Assembly (NCBI GenBank): GCA_013002105.1
Contig: JABDKS010000396.1
Coordinates: 1 to 7,674, forward strand
Reading direction: 5' to 3'
Length of the DNA stretch: 7,674 bases
Source of the DNA: Pirellulaceae bacterium
GTDB taxonomy: Bacteria; Planctomycetota; Planctomycetia; Pirellulales; Pirellulaceae
The translations under genes were made by a program, and so were the position numbers. The notes beneath the pieces are model-generated. The model was given only the letters and a program-made list of their open reading frames with translations, did not search any database and was not told the origin of the DNA. This document shows positions 1 to 6,804 of the stretch, piece by piece; the first letter of the stretch is position 1, and every line of letters starts with the position of its first letter.

Positions 1-9
1 CCTTATTTC

Positions 10-1020
10 ATGGCACTCATTATCCTTCGCTGCATCTTCCTGATTTGTGCAGGTGGTGTTTCAGCGATCATCAATTCATCTCTGCTGCCGCAGGAATCGT
101 CGTCGGCAACTCCTTGGCTGGTGTTCGCCGGCATCATGGGGCTGGCGATCGCAGTGGTTGTGGGAGACATCTACGTTCCTCGCAAACGTATCGATACGAT
201 CTCCGCCGTCTACTTTGGCGTGTTGATCGGGATGTTTTTGACGTACATCCTTTGGATCGCCATCGCGCCAATGCTGGCACAAAGCATCAATAATCCCGCG
301 GCAGTCCAGCTGATTATTGCGCTGATATTGTGCTATGTCTGCGTCAGCGTTTTGCTGCAAACCAAAGATGATTTCCGCTTTCTGATCCCGTACGTGGAAT
401 TCGTTCGTGAAGTCAAAGGGTTTAAACCTTTGATTTTGGATACCAGCGTCGTGATTGACGGCCGGATCGCCGACTTGGTGGGTACGGGCGTTTTTGACAA
501 CCAATTGATCATGCCGCGATTCGCCCTGAGCGAACTGCAAGCGATCGCCGACAGTAGCGATAAACTTCGTCGCACGCGAGGACGTCGCGGCTTGGATGTG
601 TTGAACCGAATGCGAGCGGACGAAAGTGTCGATCTGATCATTTTTGATCGCGAACTGCCCGAGTTGGCCGGCCAAACCGTCGATTTGAAACTCGTTTTGC
701 TGGCCAAACATCTCGAAGGCAAAGTGGTCACCGGCGACTACAACTTGAATAAAGTGGCCAAACTGCACAACGTTCCGGTCATCAACCTGAACGAAATCAG
801 CAACTCGCTCCGCCCTGCCTACCTGCCCGACGAGACGTTTCGAGTGCGAATCATCAAACCAGGCGAAGGCCCCGAACAGGGCGTCGGCTATTTGGACGAC
901 GGAACAATGGTGGTGGTCGAAGGTGCCCGTAATCGTGTCGGTCAGGACCTGGATGTCCGCGTCACCAGCACCCTGCAAACCAATGCTGGCAAAATGATCT
1001 TCGCAAAATACGAAACTTAG
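10..1020 (+). CDS. Membrane-anchored PIN-TRAM domain protein (YacL-like, predicted RNase)
   Basis: This 336-residue protein has four hydrophobic segments (about residues 2-22, 36-52, 66-88 and 98-116), then a PIN nuclease domain from about 140 to 262 and a TRAM domain from about 275 to 334. The four acidic residues expected of a metal-dependent PIN active site are visible: D144 in LDTSVVIDGR, E175 in ALSELQ, D225 in VDLK and D243 in TGDYNLN. TRAM domains bind RNA. The layout matches the YacL family of Firmicutes and other phyla, so the likely role is an inner-membrane-tethered RNA-cleaving enzyme with its catalytic part in the cytoplasm. The RNA target is unknown. No antitoxin gene lies beside it, so it is not a VapC-type toxin pair. 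The frame stays open to the left edge, but ATG at 10 directly precedes the first membrane segment, as in the family, and is the best start. Any ribosome binding site would lie outside the window. Confidence 0.93.
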   Translation: MALIILRCIFLICAGGVSAIINSSLLPQESSSATPWLVFAGIMGLAIAVVVGDIYVPRKRIDTISAVYFGVLIGMFLTYILWIAIAPMLAQSINNPAAVQLIIALILCYVCVSVLLQTKDDFRFLIPYVEFVREVKGFKPLILDTSVVIDGRIADLVGTGVFDNQLIMPRFALSELQAIADSSDKLRRTRGRRGLDVLNRMRADESVDLIIFDRELPELAGQTVDLKLVLLAKHLEGKVVTGDYNLNKVAKLHNVPVINLNEISNSLRPAYLPDETFRVRIIKPGEGPEQGVGYLDDGTMVVVEGARNRVGQDLDVRVTSTLQTNAGKMIFAKYET

Positions 1021-1058
1021 ACGATCGAGCCAACTGTCCATCGCCACGCGTCACGTTT

Positions 1059-1080
1059 CGCCGCAATCACTGTGGCGTTT
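1059..1080 (+). terminator. Possible weak intrinsic terminator after the PIN-TRAM gene
   Basis: CGCCGCA (1059-1065) pairs with TGTGGCG (1071-1077) around the loop ATCAC, with one G-U pair, and is followed by only three T residues. The position, 39 bases after the stop codon, suits a terminator. The stem and T-run are short, so it may be a chance hairpin or only a partial stop. Confidence 0.3.
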
Positions 1081-1122
1081 GCATTGACGTGATCTCGAGA
1101 AACCTGATAAGCCAGACGCATC

Positions 1123-2289
1123 ATGGCTTTCGTTTCCATTCCGAGGACGGCTGTTTGCAGCATTTTCCTCGTATCCTGCGTGATTTGCACCGATTCCCTG
1201 GATGCACAGCAACCAGTGGAGCGAATCGCTGCTGCGCACCGACTGCCGCCGGTTGACCACACGCCAAAACATCGGATCGAACGAACAACCAAAGCCAGTG
1301 TCGATCAGACAACCCACTGTGTCTTGTTGCGCAACGACAACGTTCTGTTTGGACGAGCGGTGCAGCGTGGCAACGAAATCATCATCCAACGAGGCGACGG
1401 TAGCGAATTAAAACTCGATCGCGCCGAAGTTCTCTGCTGGGGAGAATCGCTTCATGATCTTTATCGCTATCGCGTCGACCATCGCCATCACGCAGATCCC
1501 GTTACGCATTTGGCCGAAGCGCAATGGTGCTTGCGTCATGATTTGCTGGACGCGGCCGCCCAGGAATTACAACAACTGTACCGAATCGACCCGTACAACC
1601 GATCCGCCGCACGCCTGGAACGACAACTGTATCAAGCGATCGTAGCCGCCCGTAAAAAACCATCCGCCGTCGCTCAGGCAGTGCATCATCAGTCAGCCAC
1701 AGCGACTGAATCAGCCAGCCGAGTCGCATTAGCATCCCACGCGCAGGCGGTGCAGGACGCGGCGTCGAAAGCCGACCCCGTGACGCTCGAGCGCTTTGCC
1801 AGCGAAGTCCAACCGATGTTGGCTAACCGCTGTGGCCGGTGTCATTCCCATTCAACCGATGTTCAATGGAGTTTGATGTTGCCGCCATTGGGATCGCGGC
1901 CGTCGGCCAGAATGACACACGAGAATCTGATGGCGACGTTGAAATACATCAGCCACGAAGCCCCCTTGGAAAGCGAACTGAGAATACGAGCGCTCGACGG
2001 ACACGCGGGACCGCGAAACGCCTTGGGAGCTCGCGATGCGGTCGCCATCAGTGCGTTAGAAAACTGGTTGCAAATCGCCAAGCCGTTCGGGACACCATTG
2101 TCTCTCGCAAAAAAGGGATTGGCTGATGACGATGGCAACGACAGCTCAATCGTCGAATCTATCCCGTCGGACTTGATGCCCGAATCGCACCAGGCTGGAA
2201 AATCAGACGAGCAGCCGGAGACGGCCGAAATTGCAAATCCATTCGACCCAGAAATTTTCAATCGTCGAATGCACCCACCGACAAAGTGA
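1123..2289 (+). CDS. Exported protein with a single CxxCH haem-binding motif, function unknown
   Basis: This 388-residue protein begins with an export signal. The hydrophobic core spans about residues 9-22, with either signal peptidase I cleavage near A28 or lipoprotein processing at C19 (LVSC fits a lipobox). Residues 65-115 look like a small beta-rich segment (VLLRNDNVLFGRAV, EIIIQRGDGSELKL). Residues 125-172 form an alpha-helical, TPR-like stretch (AEAQWCLRHDLLDAAAQEL). After an Ala/Ser-rich linker (about 180-215) comes a cytochrome c-like part: FASEVQPMLANRCGRCH, with C237, C240 and H241 as covalent haem ligands. The distal ligand is unclear; M252 and H294 are candidates. The tail is acidic and likely disordered. 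I recall this N-terminal arrangement from other planctomycete secreted proteins, but no function is established. It may carry electrons or bind haem in the periplasm. The start has no strong Shine-Dalgarno site, but no downstream Met would retain the signal. Confidence 0.85.
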   Translation: MAFVSIPRTAVCSIFLVSCVICTDSLDAQQPVERIAAAHRLPPVDHTPKHRIERTTKASVDQTTHCVLLRNDNVLFGRAVQRGNEIIIQRGDGSELKLDRAEVLCWGESLHDLYRYRVDHRHHADPVTHLAEAQWCLRHDLLDAAAQELQQLYRIDPYNRSAARLERQLYQAIVAARKKPSAVAQAVHHQSATATESASRVALASHAQAVQDAASKADPVTLERFASEVQPMLANRCGRCHSHSTDVQWSLMLPPLGSRPSARMTHENLMATLKYISHEAPLESELRIRALDGHAGPRNALGARDAVAISALENWLQIAKPFGTPLSLAKKGLADDDGNDSSIVESIPSDLMPESHQAGKSDEQPETAEIANPFDPEIFNRRMHPPTK

Positions 2290-2342
2290 TGAACGATCGA
2301 GATCGATCCACAGCATCATCCCGACCGTCGCAGGGCAATTCA

Positions 2343-3632
2343 TCAGGATGCGATAAAACGCAGCAGGGCATACTTTCGCTTGCCTTTGCGCAGCACCATC
2401 ACCGTCTCGCTTGCCAGATCGGCCTGGGTCAATTTGCGATTCATGTCGGTTGATCGTTCGTTGTTGACGTAGACGCCGCCCTCTTTGATTGCCCGTCGAG
2501 CCTCGCTGCTACTGTTGACCAAGCCGGCATTCTGAATCGCTTCGACGATCCAGAGTCCATCGCCGTCTAACGATTCGCGTGCCAGATCGCTGCTGGGTAC
2601 ATCGGCAAAGATTTCACCCAACTGTGCATCGGTCGCGTCGCCAATCTCGCCGCCAAACAAAATCTCCGCCGCACGCTTTGCCGACGCCAGCCCCTCGTCG
2701 CCATGAACAAACTGCGTCATCCACTGAGCCAAACGGATCTGCGCCGCGCAGCGACCCGGATCGTCTTGAGTTTGTTGAGCCAGCGCGTCGTATTCGTCTT
2801 TATCAATTTCCGTTAAGTAGGCGATGCATCGCATCACATCGGCGTCGTCGACCGTTCGCCAGTACTGAAAGAACAAGTAGGGGCTGGTTCGCTCGGGATC
2901 GAGCCAAATGGCACCTCTTTCCGTCTTGCCCATCTTGCGACCATCAGTGGTCGTCAATAACGGCGCCGTGATTCCGAAAAGCTGCTTTCGAAGCATTCGC
3001 CGACCCAGATCGATTCCGGCAGTGATGTTGCCCCATTGATCGCTACCGCCAGCCTGAATGGTGCAATCGTGCTCGCGACACAAGTGAACGAAATCGTACG
3101 CCTGCAACAACATGTAACTGAATTCGGTGTAACTGAGCCCCGCTTCGCTGTCCAATCGAGCGCTCACCGATTCCTTGCGCATCATGGTGTTCACTGGAAA
3201 GTTCTTGCCAACGTCGCGCAAAAACTCCAAGTAAGTGTATTTCTCCATCCACTGAAAATTGTTCAGCAAGATCGCAGCATGATCACCATCGAAATCCAAA
3301 AAGCGGCGCATTTGCGCTGCAACGCCGTCGATGTTCTCCTGCAGTTTCTCTGCCGACAGCAAATTCCGCTCTTCGCTTTTGCCGCTAGGGTCACCGATCA
3401 TTCCGGTCGCGCCACCGACCAGCGCGATCGGACGATGACCTGCCTTTTGGAAACGCCGCAGCATCATCAGTTGCATCATACTGCCGACGTGCAAGCTCGA
3501 TGCGGTCGGATCAAAGCCGATGTAAACGGTTTGCGGTCCCGACGATAGCAGTTTGCTCAGCCCCTCTTCGTCAGTCATCTGATGAATCAGGCCGCGCCAG
3601 CGGAGTTCGTCGATCAAATTCGTCTCAGGCAT
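2343..3632 (-). CDS. tyrS: Tyrosyl-tRNA synthetase
   Basis: The product attaches tyrosine to tRNA-Tyr with ATP, in the cytoplasm. With the ATG at 3632 it has 429 residues, usual for bacterial TyrRS. The class I Rossmann domain shows YIGFDPTASSLHVGS (Y37, D41 and the HIGH-equivalent HVGS at 48-51). The tyrosine pocket shows Y173, Q177 and D180 (YMLLQAYD) and GGSDQWGN at 195-202. The KMSKS loop is KMGKT at 233-237. A C-terminal S4 RNA-binding domain runs from about 361 to 429. A GTG six bases upstream (3638) could also start it. I prefer the ATG because MPETNLIDEL then lines up with the E. coli N-terminus and AGAG lies 5 bases upstream. It overlaps the end of ispD by 8 bases, which suggests translational coupling. 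It is the last gene of the minus-strand cluster. No T-box or other leader is visible; the upstream DNA is coding. Confidence 0.98.
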   Translation of the reverse strand: MPETNLIDELRWRGLIHQMTDEEGLSKLLSSGPQTVYIGFDPTASSLHVGSMMQLMMLRRFQKAGHRPIALVGGATGMIGDPSGKSEERNLLSAEKLQENIDGVAAQMRRFLDFDGDHAAILLNNFQWMEKYTYLEFLRDVGKNFPVNTMMRKESVSARLDSEAGLSYTEFSYMLLQAYDFVHLCREHDCTIQAGGSDQWGNITAGIDLGRRMLRKQLFGITAPLLTTTDGRKMGKTERGAIWLDPERTSPYLFFQYWRTVDDADVMRCIAYLTEIDKDEYDALAQQTQDDPGRCAAQIRLAQWMTQFVHGDEGLASAKRAAEILFGGEIGDATDAQLGEIFADVPSSDLARESLDGDGLWIVEAIQNAGLVNSSSEARRAIKEGGVYVNNERSTDMNRKLTQADLASETVMVLRKGKRKYALLRFIAS

Positions 3633-4353
3633 ATTCACTCTGTCGTTTCAAAATCGCTTCGGCGATCAATAAGTCTTCTGGATTTGTAATTTTGATATTG
3701 TCTGCCGACCCGCGGACCAATGTGACCGCGTGGCCTCGGCGTTCGACCAGTTCCGCATCGTCGGTTGCCGGTCGGCCGCAATATTTTGCATAAGCCTCTC
3801 GCAAAAGATCGATCCGAAAAACTTGGGGCGTCAGTGCGAGCCACAGATCACGACGGTCGACGGTCCGATCGATGCTGCCGTCCGATTGGCTACGTTTGAC
3901 CGTGCCCGGCACCGGCGTAGCCAGAATCGCTGCGCCGCTTTGTGTCACCACCGCGAACACAGCAGCCAGATCGGCCTGACTGACCAACGGTCGCGCCGCG
4001 TCGTGGACCGCCACGTACCGGATCGATTCGTCATCGGCGAACGTCTCCAAACCAGCACGCACACTATCGGTTCGCTGGGCACCGCCGAGGACCAATTCGA
4101 TATCCAATTGCGTGATCAGATCGGCATATCGACTCTCAAAGACGCCCCGATCGGCGTCGTTGACCGCCATGACGATCCGCCCGACCAAACTCTGCTGCCG
4201 CAACCGCGATGCCGCGTGGTACCACAGTGGCTGATCAGCCAGAACAGCAAACAGTTTGTTTTCGTCGGACGCGAACCGCTTGCCGCTACCGGCTGCCGGC
4301 AAAATAGCAGCGATGCAGCCGGGTGTTGGCGGATCGTGATTCGGATCTTGCAT
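3625..4353 (-). CDS. ispD: 2-C-methyl-D-erythritol 4-phosphate cytidylyltransferase
   Basis: IspD transfers CMP from CTP to 2-C-methyl-D-erythritol 4-phosphate, the third step of the MEP route to isopentenyl diphosphate. The 242-residue length is normal. Visible motifs in order are the CTP-binding loop LPAAGSGKRF (18-27) with K33, GGAQRTDSVRAGL (90-102), VHDAARP (116-122, metal-binding D118), TPVPGTVK (146-153), TVDR and ALTPQVF (R167 and T175, matching the catalytic region of E. coli IspD), TDDAELVE (198-204 region) and GSADNIKITNPEDL (215-228). All key positions are present, so it should be active. The N-terminal dozen residues are Pro/Asp-rich and not conserved. It starts 16 bases after the oxidoreductase stop and overlaps tyrS. 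The next pathway enzyme gene, ispF, often fused or adjacent, is not in this window. No good Shine-Dalgarno site is visible, so coupling to the upstream gene is likely. Confidence 0.97.
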   Translation of the reverse strand: MQDPNHDPPTPGCIAAILPAAGSGKRFASDENKLFAVLADQPLWYHAASRLRQQSLVGRIVMAVNDADRGVFESRYADLITQLDIELVLGGAQRTDSVRAGLETFADDESIRYVAVHDAARPLVSQADLAAVFAVVTQSGAAILATPVPGTVKRSQSDGSIDRTVDRRDLWLALTPQVFRIDLLREAYAKYCGRPATDDAELVERRGHAVTLVRGSADNIKITNPEDLLIAEAILKRQSEYA

Positions 4354-4369
4354 CGGGCGTTTTAATCTC

Positions 4370-5566
4370 TTAGCGTCGTGCCGCGTCGTGCTTCAGCGGC
4401 AACCAAGCCGCATCTTGCTGACTGCTGTTGACGCATTGCTGGATAAAGAACATTCCTTCGACACCGTCGTAAACATTCGGAAAAACCGTGTCGCGGCGTT
4501 CGACCGTTTGACCGTCCGCACGCTGCGCCATCGCATCAAACGCCGACGCGTAAACATTCGCAAACGCCTCGAAAAATGCCTCGGGGTGACCACTTGGCAA
4601 ACGACACGCACCAGCACCCGACTCGTTCATAAACGATGCATTGGGATCACGCGTGTAGATTTGATGTGGTCGACCGTTGGCGCGGAAAATCAATTCGTTG
4701 GGATTCTCTTGTCGCCAACGCAACGACCCCTTGGTCCCATCGATTTCGATCTCCAAATCGTTTTCGCGACCGTGGCTAATTTGCGAAGCGGTCACGGTGC
4801 CAAGCCCACCGTTCTCGTAGCGGACGACGGCGGTACCGTAATCATCCAAACGGCGGCCTTCGACAAATGTTTTTAAATGGCAACTGACCGAATCGGGCAA
4901 CAGCCCCGTCATGTAGCGGCCCAGGTTGTACGCGTGTGTGGCGATATCGCCGAAGGCACCGGCGGCGCCGCTCTTGGACGGGTCCGTTCGCCAAGCCGCC
5001 TGCTTTTGGTCTTCCGCCTCCAATTGAGTCCGCAACCAACCTTGGATGTACTGGGATCGAATCGCATTGATCTCGCCCAACTCGCCGTTGAGAATCATCT
5101 CACGAGCTTGTCGCACCAACGGGTAACCGGTGTAGTTGTGTGAGACCGCAAAAACGACGTCGGTGTTGCTGACCGTTTCCAACAAAGCTTCGGCCTGCGC
5201 CAAATCAAACGTCATCGGTTTGTCACAAATCACATTGAAACCAGCCTCGACCGCCGCGCGTGCAATCTCATAGTGAGTGTGATTCGGAGTCGTCACACTG
5301 ACAAAGTCGATGCGTTCGCCGTCAGGTAATTTGGACTCGGCGTCAAACATCGCCTCGTAGCTGCCATAAGCCCGCGACTCGTCAATATCGTAATCGGGAG
5401 CCGATGCCTTGGACCGCTCAGGATTACTCGAAAGTGCCCCCGCGGTGACCACTGCCCGATTGTCCAAACAAGCCGCAATACTGTGGACACGTCCAATAAA
5501 TGAACCTTGGCCTCCGCCTACCAGACCCATTCGGAGCTTGCGATTTAGCGGTTCATTGATGCCCAT
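4370..5566 (-). CDS. Gfo/Idh/MocA family NAD(P)-dependent oxidoreductase
   Basis: This 398-residue enzyme has an N-terminal Rossmann domain with the dinucleotide motif GLVGGGQGSFIG (14-25), then VTTPNHTHYEIA (91-102) and CDKP (114-117), the family's EKP-type motif with Asp in place of Glu. The C-terminal alpha/beta domain carries GAFGDIATHAYN (203-214), where D207 and H211 fit the family's catalytic Asp/His pattern. Such enzymes oxidise or reduce sugars, inositols or related polyols; the substrate cannot be told from sequence. There is no Tat or Sec signal, unlike many planctomycete relatives, so it should be cytoplasmic. I chose the ATG at 5566, a dozen residues before the Rossmann motif, with TAAGG about 13 bases upstream. 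A longer frame from 5647 would add 27 residues that do not look like family sequence. It heads the cluster with ispD and tyrS. Confidence 0.95.
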   Translation of the reverse strand: MGINEPLNRKLRMGLVGGGQGSFIGRVHSIAACLDNRAVVTAGALSSNPERSKASAPDYDIDESRAYGSYEAMFDAESKLPDGERIDFVSVTTPNHTHYEIARAAVEAGFNVICDKPMTFDLAQAEALLETVSNTDVVFAVSHNYTGYPLVRQAREMILNGELGEINAIRSQYIQGWLRTQLEAEDQKQAAWRTDPSKSGAAGAFGDIATHAYNLGRYMTGLLPDSVSCHLKTFVEGRRLDDYGTAVVRYENGGLGTVTASQISHGRENDLEIEIDGTKGSLRWRQENPNELIFRANGRPHQIYTRDPNASFMNESGAGACRLPSGHPEAFFEAFANVYASAFDAMAQRADGQTVERRDTVFPNVYDGVEGMFFIQQCVNSSQQDAAWLPLKHDAARR

Positions 5567-5646
5567 GATGTGTTTTGACCTTAGAAAATAGGGGACAACG
5601 CAAAAGTTCGACTTGCGGGCGTCTTTTTCGTGATTCGCCGATGGCA

Positions 5647-5675
5647 ATCGTAAAGTTCAACGTCACCGCGTACAA
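5647..5675 (-). promoter_or_regulatory. Candidate promoter for the oxidoreductase-ispD-tyrS cluster
   Basis: Reading the minus strand, TTGTAC (5675-5670) and TACGAT (5652-5647) are separated by 17 bases and resemble sigma-70 -35 and -10 boxes (3/6 and 4/6 matches). This would leave a leader of about 75 bases. The match is modest and could be chance. Confidence 0.2.
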
Positions 5676-5785
5676 TTACCTGTCGGGAGATTCGCCCCCC
5701 AGAAACGCAAAGATACAGAATCAAATCGCCAAATCTGGTATCGGTATCACTGATGCAATCCCCGCTCTCTTTTCACCCAATCGTT

Positions 5786-5790
5786 AGGAG
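5786..5790 (+). promoter_or_regulatory. Ribosome binding site
   Basis: AGGAG lies 8 bases before the ATG at 5799. It is the clearest Shine-Dalgarno site in the window and fixes the start of the following gene. Confidence 0.8.
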
Positions 5791-5798
5791 CCGTCAAA

Positions 5799-6521
5799 AT
5801 GCCGCATGAATCCGCTAGTGAACCAATCGCAACCGCGGGCGACCAACCGTCAGTCGTGCATTCCTCGTCACCAACTCTTCCCCTATCGCACGCCGCGTCA
5901 GATCCATCAGTGAGTTGCTGTGGACTGTCACGACCGGGCGCTCTGACCGGACTGTTCGCAATGACGACGCTGATCGCGATCGGGTTCGCAGCCTATTTTG
6001 CCGGACAAGCTTCCGTCGTCAGTCAGTCACGCGCGAACCCGTCCGATCTGCTGCAACAGGCGGCCGAGCAATTGCCGGGTTTCCAGATGCCGACCATCGG
6101 CGCATCCGCCTCGGTTACCAGCGAAAAGTTTTCGATGGCGACCGGAATCATGAGCGAACAGGGCGAAGGACTATTCGTCTTGGACCACAACTCTGGTTTG
6201 CTGCAGTGTGCCGTTCTTTATCCGAGATCCGGGCAGTTCAACGCGCGTTTCACTGCGAACGTGGCCGAAACATTGGCGACCGGCGGCAAGGGTGGGCAGT
6301 ACATCATGACAACGGGCACCGTCGATTTCCCCAGCACCAGCAGTCGACCAGCGGCTCCGACTGTGATTTATGTAATGGATACTGCAACGGGAAACTACGC
6401 CTGCTGGGGAATTCCATTCAACGGATCAGCCGTCAATGCCAACAGACCACAGGCCGGAGTCATGGTGCTGCTGGGCACCGGTACGGCCAATCCGATCGCC
6501 GATCGTGATGGCGGTCGATAA
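5799..6521 (+). CDS. Single-pass membrane protein of unknown function
   Basis: This 240-residue protein has a polar, Ser/Pro-rich N-terminus (1-45) with a CC pair at 40-41, one membrane segment (about 47-69, ending in AAYFAGQ) and a C-terminal domain of about 170 residues, probably facing the periplasm. After a helical linker (DLLQQAAEQL, 83-92) the domain looks beta-rich. It contains repeated hydrophobic strands: FSMATGIMSEQGEGLFVLDH (111-130), LLQCAVLYP (134-142), GGQYIMTTGTVDF (165-177), TVIYVMDTATGNYACWGIPF (188-207) and VMVLLGTGTA (221-230). The alternation of a strand with 'value-like' turns (LDHNSG, MDTATGN) hints at a two-blade or duplicated beta unit. I recall similar sequences from planctomycetes only as hypothetical proteins, and no catalytic motif is visible. 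The start is well supported by AGGAG 8 bases upstream, and a strong terminator follows the gene, so it is likely a single-gene transcript. Confidence 0.88.
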   Translation: MPHESASEPIATAGDQPSVVHSSSPTLPLSHAASDPSVSCCGLSRPGALTGLFAMTTLIAIGFAAYFAGQASVVSQSRANPSDLLQQAAEQLPGFQMPTIGASASVTSEKFSMATGIMSEQGEGLFVLDHNSGLLQCAVLYPRSGQFNARFTANVAETLATGGKGGQYIMTTGTVDFPSTSSRPAAPTVIYVMDTATGNYACWGIPFNGSAVNANRPQAGVMVLLGTGTANPIADRDGGR

Positions 6522-6568
6522 CGCGATCGCAGCATGTCGGTGATCGACATCACCAACCGATTGACAAC

Positions 6569-6603
6569 AACCGACAGCGCGGTGTCCGCGTTGTCGGTTT
6601 TTT
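6569..6603 (+). terminator. Strong intrinsic (Rho-independent) terminator
   Basis: AACCGACAGCGCGG (6569-6582) pairs with CCGCGTTGTCGGTT (6586-6599) along 14 positions with a single G-U pair. The loop is TGT, and a run of six T residues (6598-6603) follows. It lies 48 bases after the stop of the membrane protein gene and should end that transcript before the repeat array and helicase. Confidence 0.92.
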
Positions 6604-6656
6604 GCTCATTGCGATCCATCGGAGGGAACGTCACGCAATTCCAACATCTGGCGTTC

Positions 6657-6682
6657 GCGACAATCGACTTGTAAGTTGTCGC
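6657..6682. repeat. Inverted repeat at the left edge of the tandem array
   Basis: GCGACAA (6657-6663) is perfectly complementary to TTGTCGC (6676-6682) across a 12-base spacer. The right arm runs straight into the first degenerate unit of the tandem array. Confidence 0.6.
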
Positions 6683-6799
6683 CCAGAAACCCGGGCCACC
6701 AGCAAACAGGGGCCACCGCAAACGCGGGCCACCGCAAACAGGGGCCACCAGAAACAGGGGCCACCGGAAACACGGGCTACGAGAAACACCAGCCACCAG
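6683..6799. repeat. 16-bp tandem repeat array, about seven copies
   Basis: Copies of GGCCACCRGAAACAGG begin at 6694, 6711, 6727, 6743, 6759 and 6775. A degenerate copy lies to the left (to 6693) and a partial copy starts at 6791. All spacings are 16 bases except the first full copy, which is 17. The core GGCCACC and the AAAC are the best kept parts; copies at the right edge are the most diverged. The unit length is not a multiple of three and no frame through it resembles a protein, so the array is non-coding. Its function is unknown. Confidence 0.93.
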
Positions 6800-6804
6800 G
6801 CTTC

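Larger units (their letters stand above)
5567..5798. other. Divergent intergenic region
   Basis: These 232 bases separate two divergently transcribed genes and should hold both promoters. On the plus strand a 49-codon frame (ATG at 5641, TAG at 5785) runs into the ribosome binding site of the next gene. It lacks its own ribosome binding site and I do not call it a gene. Confidence 0.6.

Noticed and set aside
76..1047. Long open frame (323 codons) antisense to the PIN-TRAM gene
   Set aside because: The plus-strand gene has clear family motifs across its length. The antisense product is rich in His, Gln and Asp with no recognisable domain, as expected from codon bias on the opposite strand.
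1084..1111. TTGACG and GATAAG as a promoter for the haem-site protein
   Set aside because: The boxes are 16 bases apart and only partly match. A start from them would leave almost no leader before the ATG at 1123, so support is too weak to list.
2295..2308. GATCG/CGATC hairpin between the convergent genes as a terminator
   Set aside because: The stem is only 5 bp and no T-run follows on either strand. GATCG words are common throughout this DNA.
3036..4365. Antisense open frames of 170 and 211 codons over tyrS and ispD
   Set aside because: Both lie wholly within conserved enzyme genes and their translations show no domain or plausible start signal.
5567..5647. 27-residue N-terminal extension of the oxidoreductase from the upstream start at 5647
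   Set aside because: The added residues have no Tat or Sec signal and no family similarity, whereas ATG 5566 places the Rossmann motif at the usual distance.
143..6530. GCGATCGC octamers (three copies) as a HIP1-like signal
   Set aside because: Two copies lie in coding DNA, where GCG-ATC-GC or neighbouring codons make them likely, and three copies are too few to claim a dispersed element.
6683..6799. CRISPR array
   Set aside because: The units are contiguous 16-bp repeats with no unique spacers of 30 bases or so, and no cas gene is nearby.
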